Origin: Bacterioplanoides sp965219715
GTDB lineage: Bacteria; Pseudomonadota; Gammaproteobacteria; Pseudomonadales; Oceanobacteraceae
Length of the DNA: 64,000 nucleotides
Direction: 5' to 3'
Assembly: GCF_965219715.1 (NCBI RefSeq)
Contig: NZ_OZ244785.1
Span: 1,922,001 to 1,986,000, forward strand
How positions within the stretch are numbered: position 1 is the stretch's first letter; each line of letters starts with the position of its first letter. Shown here piece by piece: positions 17,857 to 26,135 of this stretch. Both the position numbers and the translations under genes were made by a program. The notes under the pieces are model-generated. The model saw only the letters and a program-made list of their open reading frames with translations. It was not told where the DNA came from and did not search any database.

Positions 17857-18789
17857 ATGTCCTTATTGGATATCAAACACCTGCGCACGCTCACCGCGCT
17901 GCGTGATGGCGGAACGCTGGTTGAAGCTGCCCGCCGCTTGCATCTGACACAGTCTGCCCTGTCACACCAGCTGAAAGACCTGGAAGAGCGCATTGGCGTA
18001 TCGTTATTCTTACGTAAAACCAAACCGTTACGCTTTACCCGTGCCGGTTTGGAATTGTTACAACTCGCCGATCAGGTATTACCTCAAGTCCAACATACCG
18101 AACGTAACCTGAAAAAACTGGCTGGAGGAGATGTTGGTCGCTTACACATGGCCATCGAATGCCACAGCTGTTTCGAGTGGCTGATGCCTGCCATCAATGG
18201 TTTTCGCGACCACTGGCCTGAAGTCGAGATCGACCTGAGCACCAGTTTCAACTTTGAGCCCATTCCGGCACTCATCCGCGGCGACATAGACCTGGTCGTT
18301 ACCTCAGACCCACAAGCCCACAGCGATGTTCATTACCAGCCGCTGTTTCGCTACCAGTCGCTGTTAGCCATCGCCAATCAGCATCCACTGACGCGTCAAA
18401 GCCGTATCGTGCCAATCGACCTGCAGCAGGAAACTCTGATTCACTACCCGGTGGATAGAAAGCGTCTGGATATCTTTGAACGCTTCCTGACGCCACATGG
18501 TATTGAGCCACAAATGACGCGGCAGACAGAGTTAACATTGATGATGGTGCAGCTGGTTGCCAGTGGCCGTGGTGTTGCCTGTTTACCAAACTGGGCATTA
18601 CAGCCATATCTGGACGCCAGCCTGATTACCAGCAGACCGCTAGGAGACGAAGGCGTTTGGCCAACACTGTACGCTGCCATCCGAAAAGAACAGGCAGACA
18701 CGTCTTATATTCAGGATTTCCTGCAACAGGCGTTGGAAAGCAGCTTTAAACATTTATCCGGCATTTTACCGGCTGAAGAGCAGAATTGA
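17857..18789 (+). CDS. metR: LysR-family transcriptional activator MetR
   Basis: DNA-binding activator of methionine-synthesis genes that uses homocysteine as coactivator. 310 residues. An N-terminal winged helix-turn-helix (about 1-65) contains LTQSALSHQLKDLEERIG. The effector domain carries the very characteristic AIECHSCFEWLMPAI segment, which identifies MetR among LysR proteins, plus LDLVVTSD-like and YPVDRKRLDIF elements. It starts 40 bases after the aer-like gene on the same strand. No metE or metH target lies beside it, so its targets are elsewhere. Confidence 0.9.
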   Translation: MSLLDIKHLRTLTALRDGGTLVEAARRLHLTQSALSHQLKDLEERIGVSLFLRKTKPLRFTRAGLELLQLADQVLPQVQHTERNLKKLAGGDVGRLHMAIECHSCFEWLMPAINGFRDHWPEVEIDLSTSFNFEPIPALIRGDIDLVVTSDPQAHSDVHYQPLFRYQSLLAIANQHPLTRQSRIVPIDLQQETLIHYPVDRKRLDIFERFLTPHGIEPQMTRQTELTLMMVQLVASGRGVACLPNWALQPYLDASLITSRPLGDEGVWPTLYAAIRKEQADTSYIQDFLQQALESSFKHLSGILPAEEQN

Positions 18790-18813
18790 TTAACGAAGGT
18801 AAATGGCAGGCAT

Positions 18814-18840
18814 AAAAAAAGGGCCTGAAATTCAGGCCCC
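18814..18840 (-). terminator. strong Rho-independent terminator downstream of the RstA/RstB-like operon
   Basis: On the minus strand GGGCCTGAA-type arms pair perfectly (GGCCTGAA with TTCAGGCC) and are followed by seven T. It lies about 140 bases past the stop of the sensor kinase. On the plus strand the hairpin is followed by A, so it is not a good terminator for metR. Confidence 0.8.
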
Positions 18841-18916
18841 AAAAAGCGAATTTCTTCGCTACATTCTCACCACGTCTCCTAGGGATACGCAGGAGCTATA
18901 GTGCCGTTAATACTGT
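18814..18916 (-). ncRNA. candidate small RNA or 3'-UTR-derived RNA
   Basis: Minus-strand TTACAT (18945-18950) and TACAGA (18923-18928) are 16 bases apart and could form a promoter; about 100 bases downstream is the strong terminator. In between fold a CTCCT..AGGAG hairpin (around 18876-18894) and AGCGAA..TTCGCT (18844-18859). The frame is not coding. It could equally be just a long 3' untranslated tail of the kinase mRNA. Confidence 0.3.
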
Positions 18917-18979
18917 GCACGGTCTGTAGCAAATACGTTTTCAAATGTAACCTTTTGTGTTTTCAGCTTAACTGAACTG

Positions 18980-20506
18980 TTACTCCTGATGCCTTCTTGG
19001 CCAGATAAGACTAAATCTGGCGCCACCTAAAGCATCACTGCGGGAAACCATCGCGCGGCCACCATGCCAATAAGCAATACGGCGCACAATTGATAGCCCA
19101 AGGCCATAACCACCCGAGGCACGGGTGCGGCTGTCGTCCAGCCGCGCGAAGGCGGTAAACACGCGATCCCACTCTTCTTCAGGAATACCCGGGCCATCAT
19201 CTTCCACATCAACGCGGCAAGTATCGGTACCAACGGTACAGTTCACCTGAACCCGAGAGTTAGCGTAACGACCGGCATTCCCCACCAGATTCTGAATGGC
19301 CCGGTGAACATAACGTGGTTCAACTTCCGCCATATGACTGCTGTCGGGCTCAACCCCAACATAACCCACCGTTACTTTTTCCGGCGGTCGTGCCTCTTCA
19401 ACTACCTGTAATGCAATATCGGCAATGTTGGCCTTCTGGAAATCAAGGATTGGCCCCCCTTCTTCCAGTCGGGCATAGGTAAGAATCTCATCAATCAGTT
19501 CATCCAGCTCCTGGATATCCGAATCCATCCCCTTCAGCTGTTTCGCAACAAACGGATCGTCAAACACAGTATCTTCGATAATCTGCACACCGAAACGGAT
19601 ACGCGCAACCGGCGTTCTTAACTCATGGGATACAGCACGCACCATCTCCCGCTGAATCGAGATCAGACGCTGAATGTGCTCCGCCATTTTATTAAAAGCC
19701 TGGCCAAGACGGCTGACAGGATCAGCGGCAGTAACAGCAACCCTGGCATTAAGATGCCCCTGCGCCAGTCGGCTGGTCGCCTGTTCGAGTTTACGTAAAC
19801 GCGTTTCGAAAGAGTTCACCACCCAATAAACCCCAAGTCCAATCAGCATAATACCGATGGTGGCGATCACTGCGATGGCCTGCCAGGAATAGGGATTAAA
19901 CGCATTAATTGGCCCGACGACCAAAGCACGCTCTTCGCCGGGCAGCTTAGCTAACGCTTCGGCTCTGTTACCCTCAATCGATATCCGTACCAGGATATCG
20001 CCGTACAGCATCCGGCCTTTATCGGTTTCAGTCAGATTAAGCTGATCATAAGGGAGTGCTTTCAGCGGGAAGCCAAATTGCGGCTGCACCTGCTTCAGGA
20101 AGGTTTCAATATCCAGCCCGCTGCGGCGGAAATCCTGCATTAACAGAAACGCAGCGGCCTGGGCCTGAATATCCGTCACCGCATTCAGCTCGATATCCAG
20201 TACCCTCTGCTGACTCAGATCTTTGAGCAGCCGTACGCTGCGGCCATCGTTGGTGCGAAAAATCAGTACCTGACCACGAATCAGCCGATGAATCTGATAA
20301 TCGTCGAGATCGGTGCGTGCTTCCGCCAATGGCAAAATCTGCATATCAGCATCAAACAATGCCGATAACTCCTGCAACGCGGCGGGATTTTCTTCCAGCC
20401 GCTGGGCCAGCATAAACAAGCTGCCACTGACGATGTCTTCGTTGAATTGTGCCGTACGGACAAAGTTAACCAGCTGCAGCGCAGCCATGCATAAGAACCC
20501 CACCAC
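18980..20506 (-). CDS. rstB: sensor histidine kinase, RstB-like
   Basis: Inner-membrane sensor that autophosphorylates and passes phosphate to the adjacent response regulator. From the first canonical start (GTG 20506) it has 508 residues, longer than the roughly 430 of Escherichia coli RstB because of a larger periplasmic domain. A second membrane segment lies near 215-235, then HAMP. The H-box VSHELRTPVARIRFG marks the phosphorylated histidine, followed by N-box QNLVGNAGRYA and G-boxes DDGPGIP and GGYGLGLSIV. RstB resemblance is also seen in the periplasmic IHRLIRGQ element. The open frame extends upstream to about 20575 and would complete membrane helix 1; see findings for a non-canonical start near 20548. 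It forms an operon with the regulator upstream. Confidence 0.88.
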   Translation of the reverse strand: MVGFLCMAALQLVNFVRTAQFNEDIVSGSLFMLAQRLEENPAALQELSALFDADMQILPLAEARTDLDDYQIHRLIRGQVLIFRTNDGRSVRLLKDLSQQRVLDIELNAVTDIQAQAAAFLLMQDFRRSGLDIETFLKQVQPQFGFPLKALPYDQLNLTETDKGRMLYGDILVRISIEGNRAEALAKLPGEERALVVGPINAFNPYSWQAIAVIATIGIMLIGLGVYWVVNSFETRLRKLEQATSRLAQGHLNARVAVTAADPVSRLGQAFNKMAEHIQRLISIQREMVRAVSHELRTPVARIRFGVQIIEDTVFDDPFVAKQLKGMDSDIQELDELIDEILTYARLEEGGPILDFQKANIADIALQVVEEARPPEKVTVGYVGVEPDSSHMAEVEPRYVHRAIQNLVGNAGRYANSRVQVNCTVGTDTCRVDVEDDGPGIPEEEWDRVFTAFARLDDSRTRASGGYGLGLSIVRRIAYWHGGRAMVSRSDALGGARFSLIWPRRHQE

Positions 20507-20564
20507 CAGCAGGGCTGCTAACAGTCCGGAATAAACCCGTATAAAGATACGCTGTCTCCCGCGC

Positions 20565-21305
20565 TCAGATTTCCTTCACGAACAGATAACCCTTGGAACG
20601 TACGGTTTTGATACGTTTCGGGTTCATCGGATCATCGCCGACTTTCGGACGAATACGCGAGACACGTACATCAATGGAGCGATCCTGGCCGTCATACTCA
20701 ATGCCACGCAGCTGATGGAAAATCTCTTCCCGGGTCAGTACACGTCCGGCACTGGAGCTGAGCAACCACAATAAATCGAATTCTGCGCTGGTCAGGTCGA
20801 TGCTCTGGCCGTCCAGCCAGGCTTCGCGCATGGCGTTATCCACCACCAGATTGCCGAAGGTAAGACGGTTATCACCACCGGCTTCAATTTCTTCCTGCTC
20901 CGGTTCTTCTTTAACGCGGCGCAACAAGGCACGAATACGCGCCAACAGCACACGTGGACGAACTGGTTTAGCGACGTAATCGTCCGCTCCCATCTCCAGA
21001 CCAAGCACCTGATCCAGGTCTTCCGTTCGGGCCGTTAACATCAGAATCGGGCCTTTATAGTAAGGACGCACGATGCGACATACCGCTAAGCCATCCTCTC
21101 CCGGTAGCATCAGATCCAGTACCACCAAATCTGGCTGTTCGGTTTTAATGCGCTCAATTGCGCGACTGCCATCCCCTTCTACTGAGACTTTTAAGCCATT
21201 ACTTTCAAGATAATCTTTGGTGAGAGTTGCCAGGCGCTCATCGTCTTCGACGATCAGAATGCGCCAGTTCTCTTCTGGGTTTTGACCATTTTCTTGTTTC
21301 AACAT
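20565..21305 (-). CDS. rstA: OmpR-family response regulator, RstA-like
   Basis: Cytoplasmic DNA-binding regulator activated by phosphotransfer from the kinase encoded next. 246 residues. The receiver domain (about 14-130) has the acidic pair in VEDDERL, the phospho-acceptor aspartate in LVVLDLMLPGEDG and the conserved lysine in VAKPVRP. A winged-helix DNA-binding domain occupies about 145-246. The C-terminal run LRGIEYDGQDRSIDV and the ending KGYLF fit RstA better than OmpR, whose equivalent is different. An acidic linker (EEPEQEEIEAGG) separates the domains. The kinase frame begins just past the stop, indicating coupling. Target genes unknown. Confidence 0.88.
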   Translation of the reverse strand: MLKQENGQNPEENWRILIVEDDERLATLTKDYLESNGLKVSVEGDGSRAIERIKTEQPDLVVLDLMLPGEDGLAVCRIVRPYYKGPILMLTARTEDLDQVLGLEMGADDYVAKPVRPRVLLARIRALLRRVKEEPEQEEIEAGGDNRLTFGNLVVDNAMREAWLDGQSIDLTSAEFDLLWLLSSSAGRVLTREEIFHQLRGIEYDGQDRSIDVRVSRIRPKVGDDPMNPKRIKTVRSKGYLFVKEI

Positions 21306-21479
21306 GGTTCCTTACCAATCCTTAAATACTTCGCCCGTCGGCCATATAGCTATAACTTTAGACCTAGTTACGCTTTGTTGCATAGTAACGAAAAAACATT
21401 TGCTGATGATGTCATTTTAACGCCAAATCAGACACGACGACGGCTGCCCGAAAGAGTGAAAATGATGTCCACCAGCTAC

Positions 21480-21495
21480 ACACAAGTTATCCACA
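21480..21495 (+). promoter_or_regulatory. degenerate NrdR box overlapping a perfect DnaA box
   Basis: Positions 21487-21495 read TTATCCACA, a perfect match to the DnaA-box consensus. The surrounding 16 bases (ACACAAGTTATCCACA) are a weak NrdR-box match lying exactly 31 bases, about three helical turns, upstream of the better box at 21511. DnaA control of nrdAB is established in Escherichia coli. The remaining gap 21306-21479 shows no gene. Confidence 0.55.
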
Positions 21496-21510
21496 TGTCA
21501 TTTTTGCGAC

Positions 21511-21526
21511 ACACTATATATTGGGG
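21511..21526 (+). promoter_or_regulatory. NrdR box in the nrdA promoter
   Basis: ACACTATATATTGGGG closely fits the NrdR operator consensus (ACAC-WATATATW-GTGT type). It lies about 190 bases before the nrdA start and overlaps a TATA-rich -10-like element, so the zinc-finger/ATP-cone repressor NrdR would block transcription when dATP is high. It pairs with the weaker box one half-turn-compatible distance upstream. Confidence 0.7.
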
Positions 21527-21703
21527 TTGAAAACCCACTGTGACCGCATTATCTTGTGCTTCGCCCCTAAAAAATCTGTCGATAACTCAGTCACTTAGAC
21601 CTTCCTCTACAGGCTTTTAGCCCAGGCGTCAACATCTATGGATTCACATTATTTCTATCAGGGATAGATGGAGTAGTTTCCCTTGAATACAGGCACAATC
21701 AGC

Positions 21704-23977
21704 ATGAACAGTCAGCTCAAAGTCAGCAAACGTGACGGGCGTCAGGAAATTCTCGACCTCGAGAAAATTCACAAAGTAGTTACCTGGGCCGCCGATGGCC
21801 TGGACAAAGTGTCCGTTTCTGAAGTTGAGTTAAAAGCACATCTGCAGTTTTTTGATGGCATCCAGACTTCTGAAATTCACGAAACCCTGATCAAGGCCGC
21901 TGCCGACCTGATTTCTGAAGAAACACCGGATTACCAATATCTGGCTGCTCGACTGAATATTTTCCACCTGCGTAAAAAAGCTTACGGTCGCTTTGAGCCA
22001 CCGGCGCTGTTTGACCATGTGAAGAAGATGGTGGAAGACCAGCGTTATGATCAGCACTTGCTGGAAGACTATACCGCTGAAGAATTTGCGGCGATGGACG
22101 AGTTTATCGATCACTCTCGTGATATGAACTTCAGCTATGCAGCCGTTAAGCAGCTGGAAGGCAAATACCTGGTACAAAACCGTGTAACTGGCGAAGTTTA
22201 TGAAAGCGCCCAGTTCCTGTACGTGTTAATCGCTGCGTGCCTGTTCGCGTCTTACGATAAAGAACGTCGTCTGGATTACATCAAACGCTTCTACAACGCG
22301 GTATCCAGCTTCAAACTGTCATTGCCAACACCAATCATGGCCGGTGTTCGTACCCCAACCCGTCAGTTCAGCTCTTGTGTCCTGATCGAAGCGGGTGACA
22401 GCCTGGACTCGATTAATGCTGCAGCGGGAGCGATTGTTAAGTACGTATCGCAACGTGCTGGCATTGGCATCAATGGCGGCCGCATTCGCGCTCTGGGTAG
22501 CCCGATTCGTGGCGGCGAAGCTTTCCATACTGGTTGTATTCCGTTCTATAAGCACTTCCAGACTGCCGTTAAGTCCTGCTCCCAGGGCGGTGTTCGTGGT
22601 GGAGCAGCCACCCTGTTCTACCCGATGTGGCACCTGGAAGTTGAAAGCCTGCTGGTACTGAAAAACAACCGTGGTGTTGAAGAAAACCGCGTACGTCACC
22701 TCGACTACGGCGTACAAATCAACAAAACCATGTACGAGCGCCTGATCAAAAACGGCAACATTACCCTGTTCTCACCATCAGATGTACCGGGTCTGTACGA
22801 TGCCTTCTTCGAAGATCAGGAACTGTTCGATCAGCTGTACGCTAAGTACGAAGCCGACGACAGCATTCGTAAACAAACGGTTAAAGCTGTCGACCTGTTC
22901 TCTGCCATGATGCAGGAACGTGCCAGCACTGGTCGTATCTACGTTCAGAACGTCGACCACTGTAATACCCACAGCCCGTTCAACCCGAAACGTGCTCCGG
23001 TTCGTCAATCTAACTTGTGTCTGGAAATTGCTCTGCCAACCAAGCCACTGGAAGAGATCAACGACGAAAACGGCGAAATTGCTCTGTGTACTCTGGCGGC
23101 CTTTAACTTAGGTACCGTCACTGATCTGGCTGAGCTGGAAGAATTGTCAGACCTGATTGTTCGTGCACTGGATAGCCTGCTGAGCTATCAGGATTACCCG
23201 GTAGCCGCGGCACAACGCGCCAGCCTGGGCCGTCGTACTCTGGGCGTTGGTGTGATTAACTATGCCTACTATCTGGCTAAGAACGGTGTTAAGTACTCAG
23301 ACGGCAGCGCCAATGGCCTGACCCACCGTACTTTCGAAGCCATTCAATACTGGTTGCTGAAAGCCTCTAACCAGCTGGCGAAAGAACAAGGCAAATGTGA
23401 GCTGTTTGACGACACCACTTATGCCCAGGGCATTCTGCCAATCGACAGCTACAAGAAGGAAGTGGACAGCTTCTGTGATGAGGCGCTGCAGCTGGATTGG
23501 GAATCTCTGCGTAAGGAGATCCAGGAGCACGGTCTGCGTAACTCCACATTAACCGCATTAATGCCATCTGAGACCTCTTCTCAGATCAGTAACGCAACCA
23601 ATGGTATCGAACCACCACGTGGTTATATCAGCGTTAAGCAGAGTAAAGACGGCATTCTGAAGCAGGTTGTACCTGACTACGACAAGCTGAAAAACAACTA
23701 CGAGCTGCTGTGGCAAATCCCGGACAACCAGGGTTACCTGCAACTGGTGGGCATTATGCAGAAGTTTGTTGACCAGGCGATTTCTGCCAACACCAACTAC
23801 GACCCTGCGCGCTTCGGTGGCAAGGTACCAATGCAGCAACTGCTGAAAGACCTGCTGACCGCTTATAAAAACGGCCTGAAAACTCTGTACTACCACAACA
23901 CCCGTGATGGTATGGAAGACCCACAAGCGGTTGAAAAAGAAGATGATGGCTGTGAAGGCGGCGCTTGTAAGATCTGA
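21704..23977 (+). CDS. nrdA: class Ia ribonucleoside-diphosphate reductase, alpha subunit
   Basis: Large catalytic subunit that reduces ribonucleoside diphosphates to deoxy forms under aerobic conditions. The ATG at 21704 gives MNSQLKVSKRDG, the family-typical start; an in-frame TTG seven codons earlier is less likely. 757 residues. A single N-terminal ATP-cone (about 1-95) binds dATP for allosteric shut-off. Catalytic landmarks include TRQFSSCVLIE, the NLCLEIALPT segment and the PSETSSQISNATNGIEPP loop. The C-terminus ends CEGGACKI, the cysteine pair that accepts electrons from thioredoxin or glutaredoxin. First gene of nrdA-nrdB-yfaE. Expression is likely set by NrdR and DnaA sites upstream. 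Confidence 0.98.
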   Translation: MNSQLKVSKRDGRQEILDLEKIHKVVTWAADGLDKVSVSEVELKAHLQFFDGIQTSEIHETLIKAAADLISEETPDYQYLAARLNIFHLRKKAYGRFEPPALFDHVKKMVEDQRYDQHLLEDYTAEEFAAMDEFIDHSRDMNFSYAAVKQLEGKYLVQNRVTGEVYESAQFLYVLIAACLFASYDKERRLDYIKRFYNAVSSFKLSLPTPIMAGVRTPTRQFSSCVLIEAGDSLDSINAAAGAIVKYVSQRAGIGINGGRIRALGSPIRGGEAFHTGCIPFYKHFQTAVKSCSQGGVRGGAATLFYPMWHLEVESLLVLKNNRGVEENRVRHLDYGVQINKTMYERLIKNGNITLFSPSDVPGLYDAFFEDQELFDQLYAKYEADDSIRKQTVKAVDLFSAMMQERASTGRIYVQNVDHCNTHSPFNPKRAPVRQSNLCLEIALPTKPLEEINDENGEIALCTLAAFNLGTVTDLAELEELSDLIVRALDSLLSYQDYPVAAAQRASLGRRTLGVGVINYAYYLAKNGVKYSDGSANGLTHRTFEAIQYWLLKASNQLAKEQGKCELFDDTTYAQGILPIDSYKKEVDSFCDEALQLDWESLRKEIQEHGLRNSTLTALMPSETSSQISNATNGIEPPRGYISVKQSKDGILKQVVPDYDKLKNNYELLWQIPDNQGYLQLVGIMQKFVDQAISANTNYDPARFGGKVPMQQLLKDLLTAYKNGLKTLYYHNTRDGMEDPQAVEKEDDGCEGGACKI

Positions 23978-24050
23978 TTTCAAGTCAGATCTTCAAACTA
24001 ATTAATGAGAGTAACCCGGTTACGCCGTATCATTGAATAACGGCGTAACC
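23969..24050 (+). promoter_or_regulatory. two consecutive hairpins in the nrdA-nrdB spacer
   Basis: A 9-bp perfect stem AAGATCTGA/TCAGATCTT (23969-23993) overlaps the nrdA stop. A second, 11-bp perfect stem GGTTACGCCGT/ACGGCGTAACC (24018-24050) ends 15 bases before the nrdB start. Neither is followed by a T-run. They may protect or process the mRNA, or gate nrdB translation. Confidence 0.6.
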
Positions 24051-24065
24051 ACTGAGAACACTGTA

Positions 24066-25196
24066 ATGGCTTATACCACTTTTAACCGCAACGAATTTGA
24101 TACGTTCGCCCAGCCAATGTTTTTTGGTGAGCAGGTGAACGTCGCGCGCTACGACCAGCAAAAACACAAAATTTTCGAAAATCTGATCGAAAAACAACTG
24201 TCTTTTTTCTGGCGTCCGGAAGAAGTGGATTTAACCAACGACCGTAAAGATTTCCTCGATCTGCCAGAGCACGAGAAACATATTTTTGTTTCTAATCTGA
24301 AATATCAGACGCTGCTGGATTCGGTTCAGGGGCGTTCGCCAAACGTTGCGTTATTGCCAGTGGTTTCATTGCCGGAGCTGGAAACCTGGATTGAAACCTG
24401 GTCGTTCAGTGAAACAATTCACAGCCGTTCTTACACCCATATCGTTCGTAATATCGTGCCAAATCCGGCCGAGATTTTTGATGACATCACTAAAAATGAA
24501 CACATCACCAAACGTGCTGAGTCTGTGACTAAGCATTACGATGAGTTTATCGCGCTGTCGAATTATTACATTCAGCTGGGTGAAGGTACTCACACTATTA
24601 ACGGTGAAACCATCGAGGTAAATCTGCGCGAGTTAAAGCGTCGTATGTACCGCATGATGATTTCCGTTAACGTATTAGAAGCGATTCGTTTCTATGTCAG
24701 CTTTGCTTGTTCTTTTGCATTTGCTGAACGTGCAAAAATGGAAGGTAACGCCAAGATCATTAAATTGATTGCCCGCGATGAAGCACTGCACTTAACCGGT
24801 ACTCAGCATATCCTGCAAATTATGGCGCGTGGTAAAGACGATCCGGAATTTGCCGAAGTTGCTGAAGAATGTCGCGACGATATGGTCACTATTTTCCGCG
24901 AAGCTGCCGAGCAGGAAAAAGAGTGGGCCGAATATCTGTTTAAAGACGGCTCCATGATTGGTCTGAACAAAGACATTCTGTGTCAGTACGTGGAATACAT
25001 TACTAACCAGCGTATTGGCGCATTAGGTTTTGATCCGATCTTCGAAACTAAAAACAACCCACTGCCGTGGATTAATGCCTGGTTAAACAGCGACAACGTT
25101 CAGGTTGCTCCTCAGGAAGCCGAAATCAGCTCCTACCTGGTAGGCGCGATCGACAGCGAGGTCGATACCAGCGACTTCGGCGACTTCGACCTGTAA
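24066..25196 (+). CDS. nrdB: class Ia ribonucleoside-diphosphate reductase, beta subunit
   Basis: Small subunit that houses the diiron centre and tyrosyl radical used to start catalysis in NrdA. The ATG at 24066 gives MAYTTFNRNEFD, matching the family; an in-frame upstream start would add 11 residues. 376 residues. Iron ligands are visible in EIHSR-type context (SETIHSRSYTH) and IARDEALHLTGTQH, with further carboxylates in NVLEAIRFYVSFACSF. The C-terminal tail (SEVDTSDFGDFDL) is the acidic peptide that docks in NrdA. It follows nrdA after an 88-base spacer with two hairpins and precedes the ferredoxin gene by 34 bases. Confidence 0.97.
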   Translation: MAYTTFNRNEFDTFAQPMFFGEQVNVARYDQQKHKIFENLIEKQLSFFWRPEEVDLTNDRKDFLDLPEHEKHIFVSNLKYQTLLDSVQGRSPNVALLPVVSLPELETWIETWSFSETIHSRSYTHIVRNIVPNPAEIFDDITKNEHITKRAESVTKHYDEFIALSNYYIQLGEGTHTINGETIEVNLRELKRRMYRMMISVNVLEAIRFYVSFACSFAFAERAKMEGNAKIIKLIARDEALHLTGTQHILQIMARGKDDPEFAEVAEECRDDMVTIFREAAEQEKEWAEYLFKDGSMIGLNKDILCQYVEYITNQRIGALGFDPIFETKNNPLPWINAWLNSDNVQVAPQEAEISSYLVGAIDSEVDTSDFGDFDL

Positions 25197-25230
25197 ACCG
25201 GACTTTTATCTTTAACGGGACACGAAACGG

Positions 25231-25713
25231 ATGTCTGCTGCAGCCTTACACATGCCTGAAAATAAATCTGATGATTTCAAACTGACACCAGCCGCCGAGA
25301 GCGTTGGTGATCAGTTCGAGTTAGAAGCTTTAACGCCAGCTGCGGAAGATGCTGGTGTTCAGGGTGAGCTGTATCTGCCGGAAACCAATCCGGAACAGCC
25401 AGATGCAGACCCTCAGATCGAACTCGAAGGCATGGCCAAGCCGGTTTATGCCGTAGAGATTCAAAACAGTCTGAACAGTGACAGTACCCAGGCGGTTCAG
25501 TTTCAGCATGCTCACACACTGCTGGATTCGCTGGAAGCACAAAACGTCGAAGTGCATTATCAATGCCGTGAAGGCTACTGTGGCAGCTGCCGGGTACAGC
25601 TACTGGAAGGCGAAGTGCATTACAACGAAGAGCCGATGGCCTGGGTTAACGACGATGAAATCCTGCCTTGCTGCTGCATTCCAAAGTCGGATCTTAAAAT
25701 CAAAATCGACTGA
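25231..25713 (+). CDS. yfaE: 2Fe-2S ferredoxin YfaE, diferric-tyrosyl radical maintenance protein, with N-terminal extension
   Basis: Plant-type [2Fe-2S] protein that supplies electrons to assemble or restore the NrdB cofactor. The C-terminal 85 residues or so are the ferredoxin: CREGYCGSC gives three ligands, and the CCC run near the end supplies the fourth. Position right after nrdB fits the role. Unusually, about 67 acidic, proline-rich residues precede the domain, including two related LTPAAE..-type segments. An internal ATG (MAKPVYAVEI, residue 68) with GAAGGC before it could be the true start, giving the standard size of about 93 residues. A hairpin after the stop probably ends the operon. 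Confidence 0.88.
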   Translation: MSAAALHMPENKSDDFKLTPAAESVGDQFELEALTPAAEDAGVQGELYLPETNPEQPDADPQIELEGMAKPVYAVEIQNSLNSDSTQAVQFQHAHTLLDSLEAQNVEVHYQCREGYCGSCRVQLLEGEVHYNEEPMAWVNDDEILPCCCIPKSDLKIKID

Positions 25714-25733
25714 GCCTTATTCCCGCAATTTAT

Positions 25734-25768
25734 GCAGGGCTAATTCCCTGCTGTAAATCAATTTCTTT
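25734..25768 (+). terminator. candidate terminator of the nrdAB-yfaE operon
   Basis: GCAGGG and CCCTGC pair around a six-base loop (25734-25751), 20 bases past the yfaE stop, followed by a moderately T-rich tract. Short stem and interrupted T-run make it moderate. Confidence 0.5.
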
Positions 25769-25842
25769 TCCTCTTCCTTGATCTAACATCAAATTCGTCC
25801 TTAACAAACAAATTAACAACAAGTTAGAAAAGGGAACCCAGC

Positions 25843-26121
25843 ATGTCTTATATCTGCATTACTCCGAATGTTGCCATGGTACGTATGAGCGCACGCGAGC
25901 ACCTGGAAGAAATTCCTGGCGATTTCTACATCAACCTGAATACCCTGGTTGAAGCTCGCATGCGTCCGGTTCGCGCTGAACACGACGGTGACTTCTGCGC
26001 TGACGTATTACTGGTTATGGAAAATAAAACACACGAGTTCTTATTCCGTAACAGCCCGGCAGGCAATAAGGCTAAAGAAACACTGACTTCTTACCTGAAA
26101 GAGCAGTGTATTAACCTGTAA
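25843..26121 (+). CDS. uncharacterised 92-residue protein
   Basis: Small soluble protein of unknown function. AGAAAAGGGA lies upstream of the ATG, a good ribosome site. No signal peptide. Three cysteines are spaced far apart, so no obvious metal cluster. The segment EIPGDFYINLNTLVEARMRPV and the C-terminal half (CADVLLVMENKTHEFLFRN) suggest a small beta-rich domain. Codon use resembles that of the nearby well-expressed genes. It is a single gene, bounded by terminators on both sides. Confidence 0.6.
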   Translation: MSYICITPNVAMVRMSAREHLEEIPGDFYINLNTLVEARMRPVRAEHDGDFCADVLLVMENKTHEFLFRNSPAGNKAKETLTSYLKEQCINL

Positions 26122-26135
26122 CGGTTGCATCACAG

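Noticed and set aside
18814..18840. Hairpin as a terminator for metR
   Set aside because: On the plus strand the stem is followed by A, not T; the T-run exists only on the minus strand, so it serves the opposite operon.
18980..21305. Naming the two-component pair EnvZ/OmpR
   Set aside because: C-terminal regulator sequence (LRGIEYDGQDRSIDV) and the kinase periplasmic IHRLIRG element fit RstA/RstB better.
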